Source: JBDRHL01 sp043816955 (GTDB lineage: Bacteria > Planctomycetota > Phycisphaerae > Sedimentisphaerales > CAYZTY01). Taken from it: a stretch of 49,837 nucleotides of DNA. Below the pieces are notes generated by a model that had not been told where the DNA came from, did not search any database, and was given only the letters and a program-made list of their open reading frames with translations. Positions 43,979 through 49,837 of the stretch are shown one piece after another. Position 1 is the stretch's first letter. Each line of letters begins with the position of its first letter. Location: contig JBDRHL010000054.1 in the NCBI GenBank assembly GCA_043816955.1, forward strand, positions 1 through 49,837, read 5' to 3'. Made by a program: the position numbers and the translations under genes.

Positions 43979-44480
43979 GTTCTCGCAGATACTTAACATA
44001 GATTATCTTATCATCACCATCCGCATAGAAATCTTTCAGGCTGGCTGCTCTGTGATAGCCTGTCTTTTCATAAAACCGGCGAGTTATCTGGTAACGCGGA
44101 TTTCCAGAAGTTTCCACAACAATCATTCGTCCCTTTAAGTTTTCAATGAAATCGGCTGCATACTGCATCAGAAAAGACCCAACCCCGCGATTCTGATGCT
44201 GCGGATCCACAGCCAGCCAATAAACATCAAAAGTACCAATCGTGCAGGGCGTCGGCCCAAAACAGACCCACCCAATCGTATTATGTTCTTCTTCTCTCGC
44301 CACAAAAGACTGATAATCCCCCTCTGGCCCTTTTGTTACCGCGTCATCAAATACTTCCTCAGCGATTTCAAGCTCGTTCGCTCTGAAAAAGCCTGTTCTC
44401 GACAGAATCGACATTACTGCTGCTTTATCCTCCAAAGAAGCACGCTGAACTTTTATTTTCATATTGCCCGGCATAGCCAT
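43971..44480 (-). CDS. GNAT family N-acetyltransferase
   Basis: The 169-residue product shows the acetyl-CoA motif A WLAVDPQHQNRGVGSFLMQYA (QxxGxG/A type, QNRGVG) and a C-terminal RRFYEKTGYHRAA block, both standard for GNAT. Start 44480 is the first of three in-frame ATGs; ATG 44462 (MKIKVQRASLED) may be real, since homologs usually begin there. It is the last gene of the kamA/ATP-grasp unit, 16 bp after the second ligase. The order suggests that it acylates the amine product made by the other enzymes, for instance a beta-lysine amino group. It is not AblB-like in length. Confidence 0.88.
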   Translation of the reverse strand: MAMPGNMKIKVQRASLEDKAAVMSILSRTGFFRANELEIAEEVFDDAVTKGPEGDYQSFVAREEEHNTIGWVCFGPTPCTIGTFDVYWLAVDPQHQNRGVGSFLMQYAADFIENLKGRMIVVETSGNPRYQITRRFYEKTGYHRAASLKDFYADGDDKIIYVKYLREPI

Positions 44481-44496
44481 CTTTTAAGAAAGCTCA

Positions 44497-45513
44497 CTAA
44501 CCCTGTTTTAATGAGGCATTATTTATGAGTATTTCAATAAATTCCTCGTAAGCCATGCCTTGTACCGCCAGAGCAGCAGCAAATCCGGCATCCGGTGAAA
44601 TATCCGGATTGGGATTGACTTCAAGAATAAAGGGCTGCTCATTCTTATCCATGCGAAAATCAACACGCGCATAATCCTGGCAGCCAATCGCATACCACAC
44701 CTTAAGAGCATACCGGCAAACCAGCCGGGCTGCCTGAGCGGATAGTTGAGCCGGAATAATGCGGGGTGTATGATTATATGTAAATGAATTGACCCGCCAT
44801 TTGGCCTCGTAATCGACTATCCGGGGACGGTTGCTCCCGAAAGCAGCAAAATCAATTTCAGCTATCGGTAAAACTTTGATATCTCCATTTATCTGTAAAA
44901 CTGAAACATTCAGTTCCCTTGGAGCTATGAATTGTTCGACTATTGCCGGCTGCTTGAATTGCGCATGAATATACTCAATGGTTTTATCCAGATTTTCACC
45001 TGGCAATTCAACAATGGAATCGGCATTTATGCCTTCACTTGCATCAGATAAAACCGGCTTTACGATATATTTACCCTGTGCCAGATATTCCGGACGGATT
45101 TTCTGACCGAGTGGAACAACCGCACCTGCCGGGCAGGGAAGATCGGCCTCTTCCAAAACGGCCTTTGTCTTCCATTTATCCTGGGCCAGCAACAAACTCG
45201 CCGTATCGCTGCCCGTAGATACCTTGCCATGTGCCCGGCAGATCGCAGGTACATAGCAGGCATCCAGGATATTGCCCGGCAATTCCTCAACCAGGTTAAA
45301 AACAATCCTCTGTTTATTATGGCTGAGAACATCAGGCAATTGCTTGATGTCTCTGATGCTTCTGACATCATAATCAACCCCAAGTTTTTTCAAAGCGGCG
45401 GTAACTGCTTTGACTTCAGCAAGAACGCCCGCGTTGCTTTCCCGCCATGCAACTTTCCGAGCAAGGTGCTTATCATCAGCAGCATTATATATAACCAGAA
45501 CATCTTTTATCAT
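44497..45513 (-). CDS. D-Ala-D-Ala-ligase-like ATP-grasp enzyme (second copy)
   Basis: The 338-residue protein has an ATP-grasp core: KYIVKPVLSDASEGI for the nucleotide-binding lysine and loop, IVEQFIAPRELNVSVLQI, and the metal-binding DYARVDFRMD...FILEVNPNPDISP at the end. The last motif (EVNPNPD) resembles D-Ala-D-Ala ligase (EVNTLPG) but with changed substrate residues, so alanine is not assured. Its N-terminus (VFNLVEELPGN) also matches the Ddl fold. It follows the first ligase by 9 bp and shares little sequence with it beyond the fold. Confidence 0.85.
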   Translation of the reverse strand: MIKDVLVIYNAADDKHLARKVAWRESNAGVLAEVKAVTAALKKLGVDYDVRSIRDIKQLPDVLSHNKQRIVFNLVEELPGNILDACYVPAICRAHGKVSTGSDTASLLLAQDKWKTKAVLEEADLPCPAGAVVPLGQKIRPEYLAQGKYIVKPVLSDASEGINADSIVELPGENLDKTIEYIHAQFKQPAIVEQFIAPRELNVSVLQINGDIKVLPIAEIDFAAFGSNRPRIVDYEAKWRVNSFTYNHTPRIIPAQLSAQAARLVCRYALKVWYAIGCQDYARVDFRMDKNEQPFILEVNPNPDISPDAGFAAALAVQGMAYEEFIEILINNASLKQG

Positions 45514-45522
45514 ACACCACGC

Positions 45523-46527
45523 TCATTCAGGTCTGCAAAGCGCGCTGCTGATTATCGCATCGATCAGTTCCGTATAAGTCATTCCCTGCTGGGTGGCAAT
45601 CATTGGCAAATCGGAATGAGTAGGATGAAGGCCCGGCAAAGGGTTTATTTCCAGAAAACAAGGGCTGTCCTGTCGGTCACAGCGAATGTCAACGCGTGCA
45701 GCATCGCGACACTGTAATACTTTGTAAGAATCAAGGGCTAATTGCTCAAGCCGGCTGTATAGAGAGCCCCTCGAGTATGGCACATAATCTACCAGTTTTT
45801 CACATTCTTCCTTTGCAAAATAAGAGTATATCCCGCCGTTAGTGTCGTATGGAAGCTTAATTTCCATTATTCCGAGAACATAAGCATCACCGCCGTTTCC
45901 CAACACGCCAACTGTAAACTCGCGTCCCGGCAGAAACTCCTCAATTAACACCGGTTGACCAAAACGATTGAGCAGATATTCACACACCTCTGCCAGTTGT
46001 TCAGGCGATTTGATCCGGGAGTTGTGATCTATACCCTTGCCGGTCCCCTCAGCTACAGGTTTTGCAAAGAGAGGGTATTCAAGAACAATGTTGTCAAGTT
46101 CCTTGGTATTGTTTATTATTCGGAATTCAGCCGTAGCCAGCCCTGACGATGATACAAGCTGCTTGGCGAAGCCCTTGTCAAGCGTAAACGCACAAACCAT
46201 GGGATCAGAAAATGTATATTTAATCCCATACAGTTCCAGCAGTGATGGCACCTGCGATTCCCGCCATCGGCCTGATAAACCTTCAGCAATATTGAAAACT
46301 AAATCCCATTTTTCGCCTGCAGCCAGCCGTGAGCACAATGACTTGGCACTGCCGATTCGATCGGTTTCATAGCCCAGCTTTTGGATAGCCTGGTCTATTG
46401 CCGCAATTGTTTCCTCTGAATCGAATTCAGCAACCTCTTCATTACGATAACCTTGAGCAAGATAGTCACGGCGCAGATCATAAGTTAAGCCGATTATCAT
46501 TTTTTTCGGAAATCCGTTGAATGTCAT
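45523..46527 (-). CDS. D-Ala-D-Ala-ligase-like ATP-grasp enzyme (first copy)
   Basis: The 334-residue product has ATP-grasp landmarks: FNIAEGLSGRWRESQVP (Ddl N-domain), LFAKPVAEGTGKGI (ATP-binding Lys and glycine-rich loop), VLIEEFLPGREFTVGVLG, and AARVDIRCDRQDSPCFLEINPLPGLHP with the metal-binding Glu/Asn. The EINPLPGLHPTHSDLP tail resembles Ddl (NTxPGxTxxSxxP). Its ATG overlaps the aminomutase stop by 4 bp (ATGA). ATP-grasp ligases join a carboxylate, through an acyl phosphate, to an amine. Confidence 0.87.
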   Translation of the reverse strand: MTFNGFPKKMIIGLTYDLRRDYLAQGYRNEEVAEFDSEETIAAIDQAIQKLGYETDRIGSAKSLCSRLAAGEKWDLVFNIAEGLSGRWRESQVPSLLELYGIKYTFSDPMVCAFTLDKGFAKQLVSSSGLATAEFRIINNTKELDNIVLEYPLFAKPVAEGTGKGIDHNSRIKSPEQLAEVCEYLLNRFGQPVLIEEFLPGREFTVGVLGNGGDAYVLGIMEIKLPYDTNGGIYSYFAKEECEKLVDYVPYSRGSLYSRLEQLALDSYKVLQCRDAARVDIRCDRQDSPCFLEINPLPGLHPTHSDLPMIATQQGMTYTELIDAIISSALCRPE

Positions 46528-47894
46528 AGATCAAACAAAAAGCCGCCTGCCAGAGTCGGCATTTTTTTCCTTCCTTCAATAATTTTCCGGCGCCTTTCGT
46601 TTCTGAACGTATTGGAAGGTTGTATTATTGAAGCTTTTCCGCTAGCCAGCTCCCATACCCCTGCCCCAAGCACAGGTTCAGGTTGCGGACTAATTAAAGG
46701 CTCAACCTCAGGCTCAGGATAGTTAACCATAAGCCCCTCGTAGTTACGCAAGACTGTATGCGTGGGGCTCGTGGAAACAATGTAGTTCGGCATAACAGGT
46801 ATTTTCCCGCCCCCATGGGGGGCATCCACAACAAAAGTAGGTATGGCTATGCCGCTTATTCTGCCCCGCAAATACTCCATTATTTCTATGCCTCGGCTCA
46901 GCGGCGTACGAAAATGCTCAACTCCGCGTACCAGGTCACACTGGTACAGATAATAAGGCCTGACCCGCATACGTACCAGCCCGCGACAAAGCTCCCCGAT
47001 AATCCGGGCAGAGTCATTGACTCCTTTCAGCAGAACCGTCTGATTACCCAAAGGTATCCCTGCATCAGCCAGTTTACCACAGGCTGCGGCAGCTTCAGAC
47101 GTTAATTCGTTCGGGTGGTTAAAGTGAGTATTGATCCAGAGGGGATGATACCTGCGCAGCATTTCCACAAGTTCCTCGGTAATTCTCATTGGCAGAACAA
47201 CAGGAACGCGCGTCCCAATGCGAACCACCTGTACACTTTCCACCGAACGCACACTTGACAAGACAGCTTCAATCGTCTCGGTCGGCATCGTCAAGGGGTC
47301 ACCGCCGGAGATTATCACATCACAAATTTCCGGATGAGCTAACAGATAGTCTGTTACTTGTCGGAGCCTTCTTGCCGAAATCGAGCATTCCCTGGTTCCC
47401 GCTATTCGTTTACGTGTGCAATGGCGACAGTAAGAAGCACAAGTAGTGGTTACAATCACAAGCGCCCGATCAGGATACCGATGCACCAGGCCGGGAACCG
47501 GCATGTCCTTGTTCTCCTCAAGAGGATCCTCGCTCAGGCAGGACGGGTTAAATAGTTCTTCATGCTGGGGCACACACATCCTGAAAATCGGGTCTGACGC
47601 ATCCAGTTGCTGTATAAGCGAAGCATAGTATGGGGTAATAGCCATCGGATACTTCTGGATAACACGCGTCAGATCCATACTATCATGCAAGGCAGGCAGG
47701 TAACTTACTAATTGATCAAGAGTACGTATTCGATGCTTTATTTGCCATTTCCAATCGTTCCAATTATTGGAAACCCTTGATTGGGGGGGGGTAATGCGGG
47801 AGTGCGGGTGGGTCTCGACCACCCTGGAAATATCCGGAGGTTCGGAACTTTGGTCCTCATCTACCTCTGCCGTTGAATTAGCGATCTGATACAT
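46524..47894 (-). CDS. kamA: Lysine 2,3-aminomutase-like radical SAM enzyme (KamA family)
   Basis: The 456-residue product carries the radical SAM cluster TCASYCRHCTRKR (Cys152, Cys156, Cys159), PLP lysine Lys364 in DAPHGGGKIPVMPN (GGGK motif), and NWNDWKWQIKHRI at the start of the conserved region. As I recall from work on glutamate 2,3-aminomutase, Asp at two sites indicates lysine specificity while Lys and Asn indicate glutamate; here both are Asp (Asp320 in QCDLVRG, Asp357 in VVDAPH). The product should be beta-lysine. The ATG at 47894 is chosen after AAGGG; a GTG 23 codons earlier has no ribosome site. Its stop overlaps the first ligase. Relatives act on free lysine in the cytosol, with SAM and a 4Fe-4S cluster. 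Confidence 0.9.
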   Translation of the reverse strand: MYQIANSTAEVDEDQSSEPPDISRVVETHPHSRITPPQSRVSNNWNDWKWQIKHRIRTLDQLVSYLPALHDSMDLTRVIQKYPMAITPYYASLIQQLDASDPIFRMCVPQHEELFNPSCLSEDPLEENKDMPVPGLVHRYPDRALVIVTTTCASYCRHCTRKRIAGTRECSISARRLRQVTDYLLAHPEICDVIISGGDPLTMPTETIEAVLSSVRSVESVQVVRIGTRVPVVLPMRITEELVEMLRRYHPLWINTHFNHPNELTSEAAAACGKLADAGIPLGNQTVLLKGVNDSARIIGELCRGLVRMRVRPYYLYQCDLVRGVEHFRTPLSRGIEIMEYLRGRISGIAIPTFVVDAPHGGGKIPVMPNYIVSTSPTHTVLRNYEGLMVNYPEPEVEPLISPQPEPVLGAGVWELASGKASIIQPSNTFRNERRRKIIEGRKKMPTLAGGFLFDL

Positions 47895-48286
47895 AATAGA
47901 ACCCTTAAAAAGCTTATCATTTACACAAGCTGACAATCCAGTAACACCGCTCGTATTTGACACTCGCCTATATACCTCAGCGGTCTATTTACCCGAACTT
48001 AATCCTGGTTTAGGCCTTATTCGACAACCATACGCTATGTAACCAGTTCCAAATATATCGTCAATACAAAATCTTTCACATCACAAGATTTTTTGGTGTT
48101 TTCCACCAGACCGGTCAGCCCGTCCCCCTTCCGCCAATAGGTAAGCGGTAATTTACGCTGGTTGCCGACAGGCTCAGGTCAAGGTCAAAACTGCTTCGAT
48201 CTGCCAAACTCCGCTACCCAGCAAAGCGAGAGCCTCGCCGTCGGTATTATTTAGGATGCCTTAGGCAATCTGCCGGCTGAAAGGGT
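47895..48286 (-). other. 392-bp gene-less stretch upstream of kamA
   Basis: The minus strand holds a possible -35 (TTGACG, 48064-48059) followed after 17 nt by a weak -10 (TACATA, 48041-48036), a promoter candidate for the aminomutase unit. Short stop-limited open stretches occur near 48150-48240 but give no convincing gene. No riboswitch was recognised. Confidence 0.35.
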
Positions 48287-49510
48287 TTACTGCGACACTT
48301 CATAGTCACCATCATCTGGTACTTTGACCACCATAGCAGGAATGGTATCCCAGCCTAAATTCTTACACGCATGGAATCGTAATCGCCCGGCAAGAATCTC
48401 ATATAAATCGCTTCCCGGGTTTTCTTCCAGAACTATCGGTCTTAACAATCCCTCAGTATTGACACTGCATGCCAGTTGTTCAACATCATAAGAATCTACC
48501 TGGCTATCATCCCGAATACGAGAAATATCAACCTCTTTTATACCCTGAACAAATCTGTCTTGGATAAGCTCTTCCTGTCTCTTTCCCTTGTTGCCGGCAC
48601 GATAAGAATAAACATAGGGAATTGCGATATCTACGGAAGGGGTACGCTGGATCTCTTCAAATATTATCTTTGTAATCTTGTGTGCTATTTTTGCGCGGTC
48701 CTTCACACGAACCTGATAGCGCAACTGAAGATAAACACCATAGTCATAGAGCTCCGAGCGAATATATGGCTGTACCCCTGTAATCTCGATAATATCCTTC
48801 GTAACCTCATACGCCGCATCTAGAAGTATTCGCTCTGCGGTCTCCCATTTCGAGTCATAGGTAATACGTACAACCACTTCATCGAGCATGTACGGCGCTT
48901 CGTGAGCCGCTGTATAATTAATCACCACCTGATCAAAAAGCATGGCATTCGGAATGAGTATATTACGTCCTACCGCTTCCTCGCTTGCGACACTTCCACC
49001 TACCTGGTTGAGCTGAAGATACATCGCTCCGACATCTTTGACATCACCTGTCAATTCCAATTTCGGAAATTGTACCCGATCACCAGGTCGAAAAGGACGT
49101 TTCAATGACACAAGGAACCAGGCAGCAAACCCGCTTACCGGCCCCTGAAGAGACCAGCCAAGCAGCATTCCGCCAAAAAGCATGAAAAGAGTGCCTGCTT
49201 TTCCCAAAACGTCAAGACCGTAGAGAATAGCCACGAGCGCACAGAATATTCCAAGCATCCAGTAAAGTCGGCCCAGCATCATACCCTCACATGCAGGCCT
49301 TTTCTTCTGTGCCAAATACTTGTAACTTGCAAGGTTCAGCAGAGCTGATAAGCTTAGGATCGCTGCAATGATCGCCACAAGCTGTAATAAGCCCAACCCA
49401 CTACTCAATACATATCTATCCGAGAGAAAAAAATCAATGGCATACGATAAGACAGCTACAAGAAAACCCGCGATAATGAATGCCCACAACCTGATTTTGT
49501 ACCGCTCCAT
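48287..49510 (-). CDS. Mechanosensitive channel (MscS) fused to a ParB-like domain
   Basis: The product has 407 residues. Membrane part: helices at about 8-28, 38-62, 80-100 and a final pore helix (105-135) leading into the MscS signature KRPFRPGDRVQF (137-148), GDVKDVGAMYLQLNQVGG and the IPNAMLFDQVVINYT loop (186-200), then the beta/alpha vestibule to about residue 300. After a short linker a ParB-N-like domain (325-396) follows: VDISRIRDDSQVDSYDVEQL, GLLRPIVLEENPG, YEILAGRLRFHACKNLGW and IPAMVV. The usual GERR motif is AGRLR. ATG 49510 has AGGG 7 nt upstream; the frame opens at 49555 with a TTG. It is on the same strand as the kamA unit, 392 bp ahead of it. Confidence 0.85.
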   Translation of the reverse strand: MERYKIRLWAFIIAGFLVAVLSYAIDFFLSDRYVLSSGLGLLQLVAIIAAILSLSALLNLASYKYLAQKKRPACEGMMLGRLYWMLGIFCALVAILYGLDVLGKAGTLFMLFGGMLLGWSLQGPVSGFAAWFLVSLKRPFRPGDRVQFPKLELTGDVKDVGAMYLQLNQVGGSVASEEAVGRNILIPNAMLFDQVVINYTAAHEAPYMLDEVVVRITYDSKWETAERILLDAAYEVTKDIIEITGVQPYIRSELYDYGVYLQLRYQVRVKDRAKIAHKITKIIFEEIQRTPSVDIAIPYVYSYRAGNKGKRQEELIQDRFVQGIKEVDISRIRDDSQVDSYDVEQLACSVNTEGLLRPIVLEENPGSDLYEILAGRLRFHACKNLGWDTIPAMVVKVPDDGDYEVSQ

Positions 49511-49656
49511 ATCAGGACCCTGCCTTTCTCTTTGAAAACAACGCCCTTTACGCAACGGCTTAACTTGGGAGGAATTTACCTACCCCGGTAAAGCTAATAC
49601 CAAAGAAAACCACCTCTGTTCCATCCGATACCGTAAGCCGACTGTAATTGATATCT

Positions 49657-49685
49657 ATTATAGGCTAATCACCTTTCTTTTGCAA
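49657..49685 (-). promoter_or_regulatory. Promoter of the MscS-ParB gene
   Basis: On the minus strand TTGCAA (49685-49680), a 17-nt spacer and a perfect TATAAT (49662-49657) form a good sigma-70 promoter. Transcription would begin near 49650 and give a leader of about 140 nt before ATG 49510. Confidence 0.65.
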
Positions 49686-49733
49686 TTACTATCTTCCACG
49701 CGATTACCCGTTTTGATGCGTGGTAATGAAAAA

Positions 49734-49795
49734 ACCTCCTTGTGCTTGTAAAATACGGTTTTTTGAAACCATTAACCCAAACAAGACAAGGAGGT
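49734..49795 (+). repeat. Inverted repeat covering the ribosome-binding site of the right-edge gene
   Basis: The left arm ACCTCCTTGTGCTTGT (49734-49749) pairs with ACAAGACAAGGAGGT (49781-49795), 15 bp with one bulged G, around a 31-nt loop that itself has a small GGTTT/AAACC hairpin. The right arm contains the GGAGGT ribosome site of the ATG at 49802, so folding would hide it. Confidence 0.7.
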
Positions 49796-49801
49796 CTAAA
49801 A

Positions 49802-49837
49802 ATGTTACGAAAAGATTTTATTCTGTGCAAGACAAGA
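49802..49837 (+). CDS. Start of an unknown gene cut by the window edge
   Basis: ATG at 49802, 6 nt after a full GGAGGT, reads MLRKDFILCKTR before the window ends. Twelve codons are too few to name a family. The upstream inverted repeat over its ribosome site resembles the arrangement seen at transposase genes of some insertion sequences (IS10 and IS50 protect against outside transcription this way), but a host gene with a leader hairpin is equally possible. Confidence 0.45.
   Translation, partial: MLRKDFILCKTR

Noticed and set aside
48100..48286. Degraded gene upstream of kamA
   Set aside because: Short open stretches on the minus strand are each broken by stops and none has a recognisable domain.

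Overview
The window looks like a chromosomal segment of a planctomycete, probably class Phycisphaerae (Sedimentisphaerales-like). The basis is family knowledge plus inference: a secreted protein ending in the short dockerin-like tail common in that group (GDLNKDCNADFKDFAEFAAEWL style), two ECF sigma factor/membrane partner pairs with the typical 'IMN.(K/I)(V/I)TK' membrane anchor, a B12-dependent ribonucleotide reductase, and a V-type instead of an F-type ATPase operon. Base composition looks even across the window. I see no prophage, CRISPR array or rRNA. The only possible mobile element is an incomplete gene start at the extreme right end.

Layout. 1-2.7 kb: three minus-strand metabolic genes (deoxyhypusine-synthase-like fragment, left-handed beta-helix transferase-like protein, inositol-monophosphatase family enzyme). 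2.9-6.6 kb: a GT39/ArnT-like membrane glycosyltransferase, then a two-gene phosphorelay (Hpt protein and a REC-histidine kinase). 6.7-9.9 kb, minus: an overlapping cassette of a secreted protein, a macro-domain protein and a zinc alcohol dehydrogenase. 10.1 kb: tRNA-Lys(CTT) with a near-consensus promoter. 10.5-12.7 kb: a secreted triple-repeat Cys/His protein and a small Cys-rich protein. 13.0-19.3 kb: a TetR-regulated, overlapping tripartite efflux operon (TetR, TolC-like, HlyD/MacA-like, ABC ATPase, MacB-like permease) with a perfect 14-bp palindromic operator beside its -10 box. 19.8-24.0 kb: nrdJ behind a pair of palindromes placed like NrdR boxes, and a parvulin-type lipoprotein. 24.1-26.0 kb, minus: ribH-nusB-parA. 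26.2-29.2 kb: a TPR protein and malate dehydrogenase. 29.5-38.2 kb: a nine-gene V-type ATPase operon in the same order as the Enterococcus ntp operon, with a c-subunit carrying the residues expected for Na+ binding. 38.3-41.7 kb, minus: two tandem sigma/anti-sigma-like pairs. 42.1-44.0 kb: a membrane protein with a helical C-terminal half.

43.9-49.5 kb, minus: the most unusual region. A lysine-2,3-aminomutase-like radical SAM enzyme, two different D-Ala-D-Ala-ligase-like ATP-grasp enzymes and a GNAT acetyltransferase form a tight four-gene operon. Just upstream on the same strand lies a mechanosensitive channel (MscS) fused to a ParB-like domain. My hypothesis is a beta-lysine-derived peptide or acylated amino acid, possibly an osmolyte, in an osmotic-stress locus. 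The sequence shows the gene order and the motifs; the product is unknown.

Several starts were moved downstream of the longest reading frame where a Shine-Dalgarno sequence, promoter position or family alignment decides it. All function statements come from reading motifs by eye; no search was run.
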